Below, one piece after another: positions 47,291 through 59,259 of a DNA stretch of 64,000 bases; within the stretch, counting starts at the first letter, position 1, and each line of letters begins with the position of its first letter. This DNA is from Acanthacorydalis orientalis (Eukaryota; Arthropoda; Insecta; Megaloptera; Corydalidae). Below the pieces are notes generated by a model that saw nothing but the letters and a program-made list of their open reading frames with translations, had not been told where the DNA came from and did no database searches. Position numbers and translations under genes: made by a program. The DNA lies in contig CM068322.1 of the NCBI GenBank assembly GCA_034766995.1, positions 11,310,810 to 11,374,809 of the forward strand, written 5' to 3'.

Positions 47291-48639
47291 GACTAAGAAT
47301 TTGTTGATCCTTTTTGAAAACATTTGATTTCTTCTAATATTTTGTAAATTATTTAAATTTTACAATACTATACTAATATTTTTTTTGTAGAATGATTTTT
47401 AAACACCCTGAAGTTTTTGTTTAAAATATTTATTTCGATATCTTAATAAGGAAATCAATTTAATTTATTATTTCTTGATTTTTATCTAATTTGATACAAA
47501 ACATTTTTTTTGTGTTGTGTGTGTTTATGATAAGATTTAAAATTTTTAGATATCATATTTCAAGATATCTGTTTGGTGTTGTGATTTCATAACTGAATGT
47601 TTTCAAAGGGAAAATTCAGTACCAATTATAAGATCATTTTCTTATTAAAAAAAATCAATTCACTATGTACATCCTTAGTTTAAAAATGGATTCTTTAGTA
47701 AAATATAAATTCATGTTTAATCATATTGATTTTTTCAACTATTAAGCAAGACTAATAGATTTTATTTTAATACGATACGATTTTTTAATACCATATTTTT
47801 TTTTACGTTCTAAAAACAAGACAATGTACAATAGTTTTGGTACTATTATATTTTTATTAAACACATATTATTGTGGTTTTAGAAATATTTTATTTCATAA
47901 TAGATGTTACTTAAAGGAATAATATTTATGATGGTGTATATATATATATTTTGTAAAGATGTAATTATTTGATTGTAACTGTATTAATAAGTTAGTTCTT
48001 AACGTGAAGTATGTATGTGCATATATATTCTTTTAAATCAGATATGAATACATAATTAATCATAAAGTAGGGCTTCTTAATAGAGAACGAAGATGGAAGA
48101 GTAGTTAATATACGCTCTAATAATACGTTTCAATTTAAAAACATTTTTTTTTAATAAATCGATACATTAAATCAAGAATAGTTAATTTTCTTGTCACAAC
48201 ACTAACAAATTTAATCAAAATATTTCATAATAAAGACAATTTATGAACACATCTAATTTGCATACATCAATTTATGAAAATAATTTTAAATGGTATTTAG
48301 GTTTGAACGAATAAAAGTGTTTGCAGTAAATTTAGTTGTACGCAGTTAAAAATTAAATATTTGGAATTAAAAAATAAGTGATTATTAAGTATTTATAAAC
48401 TTTTCTTACATGAACAGTCAATTAAAACGATAAAATATTTAAACGATAATTAAAACGACAATATAAAACGATAAATGTTATAAAATTCTAATAGATAATA
48501 AGTTTATCGTTGTTATTAAATAATAAAACTGTTCAAATCTCAAACAAGAAATTTTATGAAACAAATTAGAAACTAGTTCTAGATTTCTAGAAATATTTAA
48601 AAATACATACTTGTGAAACGTATACTTTTAACAAATTAA
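47291..48639. other. AT-rich spacer, no gene seen
   Basis: No supported feature. Confidence 0.5.
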
Positions 48640-48800
48640 TTTTTGTTCGCTCCACAAACGACTTTTTTGCCGACCAAAAATTCCGAATGAATTATTTATT
48701 ATTTTTGGTTGTACTTAAGTGCATTTCAATGGCGACTCAATTATTATCATAGCGCTAATGTAAATTTGTTGTACTTAGCGTTCAGTAGATGATGACATTG
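48640..48800. repeat. Foldback repeat, family C, copy 5
   Basis: TTGTTCGCTCCACAAACGAC, GACCAAAAATTCCGAATG, GTGCATTTCAATGGCGACTC and a CATAGCGCTAATGTA segment, then a short reverse arm (GATGATGACATTGCATTG). Confidence 0.55.
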
Positions 48801-50561
48801 CATTGATTAAAAAAAATGTGACATGAGTAAAAAAAATTGTGAAGATAACTAGCCACAATGCAGAATTATACTCTGATAAATTTATTTTCTCAAGGATAGC
48901 AGATAGGTTCATCTTATAGTGTTCGTTATGAAAAGTATTCGTTGGAAAAAATGGTCTTTTAATCGTTACATATTTCTAAATGCTCTGGCAAAAAAATATA
49001 CAAATGTTAAGTGGTTACATTTGCGTATAAAATTGATTCTGTCTCTGAGTGTTTCATGGTTTTAGTTTAATTACAAATTCATTTCTACAATAAAGTCATT
49101 GTTTTCCTAGCTAAAAATGATAACCATTTCAATATATAGTTTTAGTAATTGTTTGAGATATTGAAGTCTCCTGAAAAGAGTTTCAGAGCATCTGAGGTCA
49201 TAAGGTATTAGACGAACTGTTTTTTATATTAAGAAATTCTATAATAATGTGGCACAGGTGTTTGTTTGTTTAAATTTATTGAGTAAAATGTGTACATTCT
49301 TATATAATTATTACATTATATTAAATAAATAGCATTTCTATGTAGATGAATAGAAATGTCTAATGTTTACGATATATAATTTTCAAATCATAGACAAATG
49401 AAGGTATTTTGTTAATGTGTTTGATTTATTTTTAATTCTATTTCAGGAAGTGACTCAAAATGAAACGTCCAAAAAATGTTCATGTCATCAATGATGATAT
49501 TATAATTTTTGTAGCACTAAGGCACAGAAAAATCCGCATTTGTTGTAAAAGTTTAAGAATAAGATATTTCTTAAAGATTGTTTTTAGAATATTTCCCGAA
49601 CATTTTACTATATCTTAGTGTTCCGAAGATGAGGACTTCAACACAGAAATGCGTTTGTGATAAAACAAAAATTAATTTGTGAAATTAAATTAACCATGGT
49701 GCTATGACTCTATTGGAAAAACTGTCAATGAGAACTATTATTTAGAAATTTTGGTGCGTTTAATGGTAAGAGCTCTATGATTTCTTCCGCAGTATCGAAA
49801 ACAAGGCATCGGGTTGATTTTGTATTATAATATTGTTGGAAATAAAGTTGTTATTATTATCGAGTTCTTAGCATTCAATAATACCATGATTGTTAAAAAT
49901 GTTCTTTCATTAACTGGTTTATCATATTAAGACCCTTTGCTATTACTAAAATGAAAATTGGAGACGAAAGATGTGCATAGTACTGAATGAATTTATTGTA
50001 ACTAAAATTTCACAAAAATATGAATTTTTAAATCTTCATGAATGAAGATTGATCAAAGAGCTGCGACTGACTTTTTCAAATTTATTTTTAAGACTCTCAT
50101 TACATGTTTTAAAAAGTTGACACTTATTGTACAGGTGTTGTATGTAAGTATATAAATCTAAATAGACGATATTTAAAATAACACGCAATAAACATACATT
50201 GTGTGTTTAATAAAACATTATTTATTAAGAATACAATATTCAACGCACTAAACGTTCAAATGGGGATTTTTATATTTTATATGAAACTATAGTAAAATAT
50301 GTTTTATTTTTTTTTAAATTTTTGATGAAGGTCTATATATATACATATATAATAACAAATAACAGAGATAAATGTAAAATACAAAATACAATCAATTGAA
50401 GACGTTACTCATGAATGATTTATCCTTGAGGTAATTTAATTGTTTTTAATATTAAGAAAGGCAAACACTACAAATAGATATTATTACACCAATGACAGAG
50501 TCAATATCATGTAGAACTGGATTCTATATCTGCTTTTTGGAAAATTAGAAATCGAAAACTA

Positions 50562-50630
<69 letters not shown>

Positions 50631-51407
50631 GTATGTATGTATAATGAAATATTAATTAATAATATAAATAATTAAATTATTAAGCTTGGGTATGAATGAT
50701 CAGTTTTAAAATAACAAAGGTAAATATTAAAAAAGTAAAACCAATATTGTAGTTTTGACATATGACGTCTTAAAATTCAAAATAAAAATATATACATAGT
50801 GAGTTGGTAAACCAGTTTGCTTACTTCCAGTTAAAGTGTATTTATTCAATACTTGCAAAACAATTTCATAAATATATTAAAAATATTTTTATTTCAATTT
50901 TAAGTACAATTATAATAAAAATTGAGAATTTTAGTGACAACAAATTTATTCTCAATAAGAGAATTTAAAAGGGACAAAAACAAAAATCTGTATTCCTTAC
51001 TCACTTTTAATTATCGTTTATAATATAAATATAGATTGAATGGCAATGTAATATAAGTATGGAAATTATTTAGATATTTATTAATTAGGATTTATAAAAC
51101 AAATTACAGATACTTTTGAAGAAAGGAAAGGTATGATTTCTGAAACAAATGAATAGTAATATTCTTTTTTTCATGAAAACATGATAATGGTAGAAAATTA
51201 GAGTTGATTTCTTTGTCAGATATTTGTTTGTATGTTTTTGTCTGAAAGTGGTGTGCTGTGATGTGTTTTTAGAATAAAATGTTCTAATATATTAAAAAAA
51301 ATAAATAACTGAATAAAAAATGCTGTCGAGTACATTAAATAGCTCTTTATATATATATTAATGAGGGTAGAAATATTACAGTTTGGGGAACAATGATGGT
51401 TGGTTAT
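48801..51407. other. AT-rich spacer with a possible decayed family C copy
   Basis: 49480-49660 has a facing pair of segments (GTAGCACTAAGGCACAGAAA and GAAGATGAGGACTTCAACAC) that look like an old family C copy. No gene is recognised. Confidence 0.35.
50560..50640. repeat. (TA)n microsatellite, about 80 bp
   Basis: TA run with TGTA/CATA interruptions and a GTATGTATGT tail. Confidence 0.96.
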
Positions 51408-51845
51408 TGGGGTTTTAAGGTGCTTCGATAGTTAAGATCATTAGCGCCCAAACACAAATTATAATTAAAAAACACGCCCCGTTTGCGCACTTGTGTTCGA
51501 ATTACCCCTTAATTCGAAACGATAGAGTATGAGTTACAAATGCTTAAGAATATTCCATTAAAACAATATTTCTCTCAGTGAGAAATAAAAAACACACTGG
51601 GCTGTCAGAATACCTAATCTTGATTGGACGATACGTGTAAATATAATAAATAAGAGATCAACTCTTGTGAACAGTAAAACATTTAGAATGCTGCGATCTG
51701 ATATTAGGATTCACGATTTTTTTTCGTGAAGAACACGTTAAAATAAGCCTCAGGGTTTCACATGTATGACGATACATGTTAAAATATCAAGATTGGAAAC
51801 ATTAAATCATGCTAAAAGGTCTGGAGAATAATGACAATGCATATG
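51408..51845 (+). repeat. Dispersed repeat D, longest copy
   Basis: Begins TTGGGGTTTTAAGGTGC, then GATAGTTAAGATCATTAGCG (core D). Next is an unusual GC-richer stretch (ACACGCCCCGTTTGCGCACT) and moderately complex sequence to about 51845 that is not shared with copies 1 and 2. The right boundary is a guess based on composition. No coding frame. Confidence 0.4.
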
Positions 51846-51946
51846 TTTAAGGATGTACATTATCACTAAACCCTTTTTTGCTTATTTTTTAACATTAAAT
51901 GAGAAAAATTCAATAAATTACATAACTGAATAATAAAAATTAACAG

Positions 51947-51948
<2 letters not shown>

Positions 51949-51986
<38 letters not shown>

Positions 51987-51987
51987 C
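51949..51987. repeat. (TA)n microsatellite
   Basis: TA run with one TG interruption. Confidence 0.95.
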
Positions 51988-52456
51988 ATTTTCAATATTA
52001 ATTAACACGAAAGTAAGTAATGCTAAGTGAAATTTATTAATGTTAGATAATTAATACTAATAAAATATATAAAATTAGGAAATAACTATAAGTTAACTTT
52101 ATAGAAAGTTAAAAAGATATTTGATTTAATCTATTTTGTTACAAACTACTATGCAATTATTTACTTTAAATTTATCTATTTTATTTACCAAATGTGAATG
52201 AACTTTCGATATAACTGTTTATATATTCAATCAAAATATAAAACCAGATAGACAATAAATATGTCGATCAGATGTTTTATTAAAGAACAGAAGATATAGG
52301 AGTATTAAAAACGGATATATCTACAACTTATTTATGTGTTATAAAAGTCTTTATTGCTCGTTAAGAATAAATACTTAAGAATAAAATAAATATCACCGTA
52401 TCATGAACATATACACATATATGTGGATGTATATGTATGTGTGTAAAAAATATATA
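51988..52456. other. AT-rich spacer, no gene seen
   Basis: No supported feature. Confidence 0.5.
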
Positions 52457-52500
52457 TCTGAATTTGAAGGTCACAAACCGCAATTATTTTTCTACCAACG
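52457..52500 (+). mobile_element. Orphan 3' end of a family A mariner
   Basis: CTGAATTTGAAGGTCACAAA followed by CCGCAATTATTTTTCTACCA: the terminal repeat of the family A mariners with almost no divergence, and no 5' partner. It abuts a TA tract at 52503-52520. Confidence 0.7.
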
Positions 52501-52715
52501 TTGTATATATATATATATAACAAACAGAAAAAAAAATCAACAATACACTGCGTTACATTACACCGTGCCTAGTCTTTATGTTACAGGAACAGAAAAAAAA
52601 ACTAAGAAATTCTAGTGGTTAAGAAAGATCAGGACTAAAACAATCGAACAATAAACTAAACATCTAATTACTGTATCGCTATTAATTTGAAAAGAAATGA
52701 TTCATTCTGTCACAA

Positions 52716-52956
52716 ACATTATGACACTGTTCCTAAATTCACTTTCACAAATGAATTTTATCCTACAAACCTTTTTTCAACCTTCATCTATCAATTACAT
52801 CAACCTCAGAGCATCAAAGATGATGATAATGCTATTAAAATGTGCATAAGAAACAATAAAAAAAATATCGGTGATCATTTATTGAACATTTTTGCATATA
52901 ACATTTTACTGTGGTTTGTAGAGCGAAAAAAGGATTTATTTATGATAAATATTCAA
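52716..52956. repeat. Foldback repeat, family C, copy 6 (both arms)
   Basis: Forward: GACACTGTTCCTAAATTCAC, TTTCACAAATGAATTTTATC, CCTACAAACC. Reverse: GATGATGATAATGCTATTAA, ATGTGCATAAGAAACAAT, TTTATTGAACATTTTTGCA, GTGGTTTGTAGAGCGAAAAA. About 240 bp, arms diverged. The 100-codon frame through it is a by-product of the repeat. Confidence 0.65.
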
Positions 52957-53159
52957 ATATATATGAACAGAAAGTTTAACTGCAGATAAAAATTATTAAA
53001 TGAGAATGTGACTGAAGAAATTTTATCCGTTATTCTACATGAATTTCTTTGTTCTTGAACTGTTATTACAATTGCAAATAACGCAAGAATCGTACAAGAG
53101 AATGTTTCAATATACAGAATTGAAATAATATTGTATTCGAAATAATTACAATAATAGTT

Positions 53160-53400
53160 TATGGCACACTGGATAAATTTATTTTCAGAAATAAATTTTT
53201 AATTCTCCCACAAACCACAGTCATTTTTTTGATCAAAAATGTTCAGTTAGATTTTTCTGTACTGTTTCACTCTGAGAATTATAGAAGTGTTGTAGAAAAA
53301 CGTACAAGAAGTAATCAAAATGACAGTCAATTGAAAAAATGTAATAAAAAATCATCTGATTTATGAGGAAATGACAAATTAATTTATGAATTAAAAAATG
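53160..53400. repeat. Foldback repeat, family C, copy 7
   Basis: Clear left end TGGCACACTGGATAAATTTA and CCCACAAACCACAG, TTTTGATCAAAAATGTTCAG. The reverse arm is only recognisable as AGTAATCAAAATGAC. Confidence 0.55.
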
Positions 53401-54250
53401 ATATCAAGAGACTTCAAAAATAAGTGATATTACTTTATTAGTTTTGATACCTATATTTTTATAAAAATCTTGATTTTAGATCAAAAAAATATCACGAAAA
53501 AATAAAATTATAATACGTATAAAAATTAATTAATAAAAAATTATATTTAATTTTGGAATATTTTATGTAGAAATAAAAGGCAATGAATATATATATATAA
53601 GTAATAATGCACGAATAATGTTGTGTAGTATATATTTGTTGTCCTTGACCATCACATTCTGCGGGTAAAAGTATCTTTTATTATATTTCATCTATATATT
53701 ATTCACAAGTTGATTATTAAAAATAAAAATTAAATTAAATAAACTGTTCGAAAATTTTCTTTCTGCATGTTAAGATTTTTTAAAATCAACCAATCTGTCT
53801 ATATTAAATTGTTAGTTTATTACCGGCTGTTTTTTAAAACAAATTTATTGCTACTGAGTTGATTAATATGCATTTTTATTAAAGAAACTGAAAATAATTT
53901 ATTTAAATACGTTAATTTATTTCTAAGAATGGTTTTTATGAACGACCTTATACCAAAAATAAATGATTATGTGATAAAAAGTGAGTTATGAGTGTATTTT
54001 TTATAAGGCTATAGTAATAATTCGAGGTTTTATTCATGCACACATTTTTAACTATTTTTATTAGAAAACGAAAATTAATTGTTATTTCTAGTATGACAGT
54101 AAATTATTTATAATATTAAAGTATCATAAAAAGTCTGTTTAGATTTTCTAATAAAAGAATTATGTTAATAATAGATTCGTTCAGAAAATTGCATTAAATA
54201 TAAAATGTAACCGAAAAATACTTTTGAATATGTGTATGTATATATATATA
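53401..54250. other. AT-rich spacer, no gene seen
   Basis: No supported feature. Confidence 0.5.
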
Positions 54251-54684
54251 CATCGTAGGATTTAGACAGGGGCAAGATGGGCCACTGCCCATTGTGGAAA
54301 ATTTTGATGGACGACAAATTTTGAAAAGCTGGAAATTTCATTTTCATAATTCTGATCTAGAGGTAGCTTAAAGTGAAATAAAAAATGAAATCTAATTTTT
54401 TTCTAGTTCAAATATTGTTTTTAAAATTTATTTAACAGAACTTCATAATTTTGAATTAAGAGTACTGATCATAGCTGTTTCCTTACAATGGCCTTGCCAT
54501 CTATCAATGGTGAAAATTTTTTAAAATTTTTTAAAATTGTTTAGCAATCAATTTTTTTTCTGTCGAAATGTTCTCAAAATTGTCAAGTCAAGGATTTCTT
54601 TAAATTCATTTGGACAAAATTAGGGGAGAAGTGCTTCACTTAATTGGTGGCCTAAGGGCGGCACCTAGTGTTAATCCTGCCCTG
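54251..54684. mobile_element. hAT-type MITE, about 434 bp, in a TA tract
   Basis: Left end CATCGTAGGATTTAGACAGG then GGCAAGATGGGCCACTG; complement of the right end CAGGGCAGGATTAACACTAG then GTGCCGCCCTTAGGCCACC. Both fit the CAGGGGCGGATTTA-type ends of hAT elements. The flanks TATATATA and TATATACA match at 7 of 8 positions, as an 8-bp duplication would. The interior has no transposase. Internal T/A-rich inverted words (ATTTTTTAAAATTTTTTAAA) are probably secondary. Confidence 0.6.
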
Positions 54685-55017
54685 TATATACACACAAAAC
54701 TTCCATATATATATATATATACATTCTAAAATTAATATAAACTCGAGATAAGATAAGACAATATTTTCACACCAATTTCACTCATTTCTTTAGTTCAAAA
54801 TGTTTTAAAATAAGGACTTTGGCAAGAAAAAAAAATATGTTTATTTGTTACATGAGTACAAAATGACTTTAGTAAGAATTAAAAAAAGTCCTTATACATA
54901 TAAATATTGTAACATAGAAACTATAAAGATGTGTAAAAAAAATATTCTAGAAATTTCGTAATTATACAAGCATACAGTTAAATTTGTTTAAAGTAACATT
55001 TAATGGCGAGTTATAAC
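54685..55017. other. AT-rich spacer, no gene seen
   Basis: Short TA run at about 54707; otherwise nothing. Confidence 0.5.
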
Positions 55018-55109
55018 AACGTCTTTATTTCTTCATGATAATGAAGAAATAAAGACGTTCATGATAATGAAGAAATAAAGACGTTCATGATAATGAAGAA
55101 ATAATTCAT
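55018..55109. repeat. Perfect 19-bp hairpin leading into a 26-bp tandem repeat
   Basis: AACGTCTTTATTTCTTCAT (55018-55036), loop GATA, then its exact complement (55041-55059). The right arm is the start of a 26-bp unit (ATGAAGAAATAAAGACGTTC plus ATGATA) repeated at 55041, 55067 and partly 55093. Confidence 0.9.
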
Positions 55110-56044
55110 TGTAATAGAATGTCATTAAAGCCGGATATCAATATCTATTTTAAAATTTTTCATGAATGAATTCATAAATTTACATATGTAAAGAGATACA
55201 CTTTAATTTACTTTTTTTATTTTCCGTTGGTATGCATTCTTATGTATTTTACATTCTATTTTTGTGTTGTGCATAATCCATAGGTTTTGATTTTGAAATT
55301 GCTGGATTTTTTGAATTTCACGATTGGAAATAAATCTATTAATTTCTGCGCCATGCTTAATTACTACTAACATGAGTATTATTTATTTTGACATTTTTGT
55401 TCCAATATACTTCTTTGGATTTAAATCTTCATCAGAATAAACCTATTTCATCAGCATGAAAAAAATCACAACTTATATCCTTTTCTTATTGAATCTTCTG
55501 CAGGAATTTTTAAAGGCGATGTTATAACAGTAAATTAACTTTTTGTGATAATAATTTTATTAAAGAAAATAATAGAAAGTACGTCCAAGTACAGAGAAGT
55601 GCAAGGAATATATTCAGAGTCCACGAATTTCTGATTCTCTTAAACTATAAAAAAAATGAAATTAAGTGCATTTAAATTAGTGCATTAAATGAAATCTTTA
55701 AACGGTTAGGAGAGTTTTTTGGAGTTACAAATGATTGATTTGTTAGAAGAAAATTCATTTGCTTGTAAGCAAATGAAATCAAAGTGATAGAAAGATCACA
55801 GAACAGTTAACAGTATATAAATACGCGATTTTCATTTTGAGAACAAGATGAGAGCAAGTTTCTTAAATCAAATGAATGAATTTACTATGAAGAAAAATTA
55901 ATAATAATTGTAAAAGAACATTTTAGGTCTAATGTAAATACATGATATAGGGTCAATCATGGAGTAGTTTGGGATAGAAGATACTTTTCTATTTTACCAC
56001 GATAATAATATCTATCTAAATAAATGATAATAATATCTATCTAA
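55110..56044. other. AT-rich spacer, no gene seen
   Basis: No supported feature. Confidence 0.5.
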
Positions 56045-56350
56045 ATACAATTGTTTCTATATCTTAAATAAATGATTACTGATTATTTTTAATTGTTAGT
56101 ATGCACATTTTGATGGCATCTTCATTTTCAGAGCAGTAATGTACAAAAAATCTTCATTATTATCATTTAATCTTATCAAGTTTTTTTGTCCATTAGCGCT
56201 CTAAGGATGATGACATCGTTATTGAAATGCCATTAAGAAAAAATAAAAAAGTATCAATAATCATTTATTACATATTTTTGATTCAGAAGTTTTTTGCGGT
56301 TTGTGGGCTGATACAAAAATATTTTAAATTTTGTGAAATTGGTCAATGCT
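56045..56350. repeat. Foldback repeat, family C, copy 8 (both arms, most complete)
   Basis: Forward: TGATTACTGATTATTTTTAA, TGTTAGTATGCACATTTTGA, TGGCATCTTC, CAGAGCAGTAATGTACA. Reverse: GCGCTCTAAGGATGATGACA, TCGTTATTGAAATGCC, ATCAATAATCATTTATTACA, GCGGTTTGTGGGCTG. About 305 bp long. Confidence 0.65.
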
Positions 56351-56974
56351 CTCATTTTATCAAACATTTTTCTATAAAAAATGTCAACAGTTTATATAAA
56401 ATTGATTATAACTAGTGACTTTTTTGTCGGAAAATTGTTTTTTAGACACAATTTATATTGTTAATAATGATTAAATTTTTTCATTATAATAAGAAGTCCA
56501 ATAATGCCTTAATATTGCTTGCTATTAATGCGTTATCAGTTAATGTTATGCTTATTTGTATGTTCACATGTTTCGTAATCATCATAAGTTATATTACTTA
56601 TTTAGAATTTATTGCGTACAACGATACGTTAAGATTTAATATTATGTATGTAAATATTAGTCAATTGTTGATAATGATTAAATAGAGTGATTCATTGTAT
56701 TCGTTTTTATAGTCTAGATGTCTAGTTTTTTTTATAATAGAATGAATGCATTATTATTAAGAAAGTATTAGTATCGACGATAAAAATTACATCAGGCTCT
56801 CTTGAGATGTTATGTTTCGATTGATTGGAACAAATCAGTGAAATATATAACAGGTGACAGTTTTTATGTAACGTGTAATGAGAACATAAACGTACTATAT
56901 CAATACAGTAACCTATTTATAATTTTTTTTGAGATATTTAAGAAAAATCGTATATATATATATATATATATATA
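56351..56974. other. AT-rich spacer with a short TA tract, no gene seen
   Basis: A 75-codon plus frame at 56458-56685 is hydrophobic (I, L, M, F) but has no motif; it is treated as AT-composition chance. Confidence 0.4.
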
Positions 56975-57125
56975 AAGATGTGTTTTAAACGCTCTGAATG
57001 ATATAGCACAGCCATCGAAATGTGCATAGGAAAGAATTAAAAATGATTAATATCAATTTTCGAATATTTTTGATCAAAAATAATTTGTGGTTTGTGGGTT
57101 GTGTAAAAAATTTGATTGTGAATTA
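56975..57125. repeat. Foldback repeat, family C, copy 9 (reverse arm)
   Basis: ACGCTCTGAATGATATAGCA, GCCATCGAAATGTGCATAG, TTTTTGATCAAAAATAATTT, GTGGTTTGTGGGTTG. Adjacent to a TA tract. Confidence 0.55.
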
Positions 57126-57378
57126 TTTTATGACATTCTAAAAGCACACATAAATGCGCAAGTTGAATTACAGAAACTTAGACTTATAAATAAAATTATT
57201 AATTAAAGGTTGAATAAATATTTACAATTAATAAAACATTTTTTTACATAAATAGGATTAATATAATTGAGGCATGTATTAAATATTACATTAAAAAATA
57301 GATTATAAAAACATTTCTCCGCCATTATTTTTGAAAATAAAAAATAACACTTTTTATATACATATGGTTTATCTATAA

Positions 57379-57380
57379 GC

Positions 57381-57413
<33 letters not shown>

Positions 57414-57415
57414 TG
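57379..57415. repeat. (TA)n(CA)n microsatellite
   Basis: TA followed by CACACACACACA. Confidence 0.95.
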
Positions 57416-57868
57416 TATACTGGAAATTCAACAGTTCGAAAAACATGGAAACAGTAGAAAAATATAAACTATATGTTTTATAAATTTTCAAATAACGTGG
57501 TAAAACATTGTTAGTATCATTTTGTTATTTAATACATTCAGGTAAATCTCACAAGTCAAATATCGTATAAAAACAATGGATAAGTTACAAGAATGTCTCA
57601 TAATCTGTACCAGATTATCACCTTTTGGGCCCCTTAAAATTTGGTTGGAGAAATTCAGTGAGGATTTTCATTAGATGAATATCGATGTTTCTTCATACTT
57701 AATTTTTTGTTTAAATAAAGTTTATTCATGCACATTCAATGAATAAATAAGAAAATCGCTTTGTTTTTAGACTTTATATATACATTTATACACATATATA
57801 AATATATAAGTAAATGTCGGTGTGGTTTATATTGACAGATAATATAATCCCACATTTTTACAAAGGCA

Positions 57869-57872
<4 letters not shown>

Positions 57873-57912
<40 letters not shown>
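57873..57912. repeat. (TA)n microsatellite
   Basis: Pure TA run of about 40 bp. Confidence 0.96.
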
Positions 57913-57913
<1 letters not shown>

Positions 57914-58242
57914 TGTTTCAACATCTTTTTTGGTTATTCAAACTTTGATTACATAAAATCAACATAGATATTTATATATTTGAATTGTCAAATAAAATCT
58001 GAAAATATTATTTCATTTTGAATAGAGTACAATTAGATTTATATATATATTTTTAATTATAATAGTAGTTATATAATTTTTTCAAATCTGATTCTTTTGA
58101 ATGAAAAATGATAATTCTACGTCTCTTGAGATATATTAATTTCTTACTAAGTGCAAATTATATAAAATAAAAAAGTTTTGACATTTAGATTACATGATAG
58201 AATTGTAAAATATTGATTCAGTTAATTTATTCTTACTTTATC

Positions 58243-58245
<3 letters not shown>

Positions 58246-58286
<41 letters not shown>
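58246..58286. repeat. (TA)n microsatellite
   Basis: Pure TA run of about 41 bp. Confidence 0.96.
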
Positions 58287-58291
<5 letters not shown>

Positions 58292-58818
58292 AAAAATAAT
58301 AAAACGAAATATTCGAGTTTGAATATGTTTAATAGATTTTATGTAAACTATTACGTAAAAATAATGTTTTGTAAAATTTTGAACTTCTTAGTGAATAAAG
58401 AAATAAATATATATTGAAATGAACAATATATAATCTTTTATATTGTTGAAGATTTTTGAGGAATGTATTAATAAATGAAATTTATAAAATGTGTTGATAG
58501 TTAAACGTTCAAGTCTAAGATCGGTTTGAACTGAAAATATTAGATATTATTTAAACTGTGCTTATGCAACATTCATCTATACATTTTCATTGGTAAATAA
58601 AATCTAATTATCTGAATAGAACAAAAAAGTCCACTAAAACATTTTATAAATTTTATTTCTGTATGTGTACACGCTTGTGGATGCGAAAAGAACATATTTT
58701 AATTTATAATATGTACAATTATAATAAAATAATAATTACCTTCAACAACTCCGATATCAATGTGATAACAGTGAATGACTTAATTAACTTTTAAACAATA
58801 GAGATTCGCAACACTTAC

Positions 58819-59114
58819 AACACACACAGAATGCACTGAAACGCCGGTACACAATTGTATTCGACTGTTAATCGAATGCATCGAAGTGATAACTGACACA
58901 CGGTATACATTTCTGAAGAGATCACACAGTTAAGTTACGCGTGACTGCTTCGAATCTGTGCGGCACGCACACTACTTCAATATGAAACTGATTTAATGAC
59001 AGCGAAGTACGGTCGGTGTTGCTGTTGTTGCGGCTGCAAGAGACCACGGACGTCGACGAGTGCGGTGGTCGTTTCTCGCGGGCGAAACGCCAATGCATCA
59101 CCCGGGGAACCGGT
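58819..59114 (-). other. Candidate first exon (5' UTR and possible coding start)
   Basis: A roughly 300-bp, CpG-containing, near-balanced block in AT-rich surroundings. On the minus strand it follows a TATA box by about 30 bp and ends at GTAAGT (complement of ACTTAC, 58813-58818), a consensus 5' splice site. Within it are a 58-codon open frame (59098-58922, beginning MHWRFAREKRPPHSS), a CAACAACAGCAACA tract, and a second ATG (near 58911, context CAGAAATG) open to the donor (MYTVCQLSLRC ...). Either ATG could be a translation start or an upstream ORF of a 5' UTR. No domain is recognisable. The plus-strand 86-codon frame (58996-59256, starting MTAKYGRCCCCC) is an alternative with no supporting signals. 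Confidence 0.4.
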
Positions 59115-59144
59115 GATTGCCTACGGCGGTGCTCACCTTTATAA
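59114..59144 (-). promoter_or_regulatory. Candidate RNA polymerase II core promoter
   Basis: Minus-strand TTATAAAGG (59144-59136). 29 bp downstream of the first T of TATAAAG is AATCACC, an initiator-like site, placing the start at about 59114. TATA-to-start spacing is that of arthropod TATA promoters. GC-rich sequence continues upstream to about 59230. Confidence 0.45.
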
Positions 59145-59259
59145 GTGTGGCCCCGCTGCGATCTCGACCGAGATACGCCCTGATCTTGAAATGCAGATGC
59201 AGCGACGCAACTTTGTTCGAAATGTACAAGCAGCGACAGTGAATGTACTTACATAAAGA

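Larger units (their letters stand above)
57416..58818. other. AT-rich spacer, no gene seen
   Basis: Apart from two TA tracts (57873, 58246) nothing recognisable. If the first exon at 58819-59114 is real this is the start of its intron. Confidence 0.45.

Noticed and set aside
50262..50338. Possible fifth MITE B copy
   Set aside because: Only a loose resemblance (ATGAAACTATAGTAAAATATG); ends and TA flanks are not convincing.
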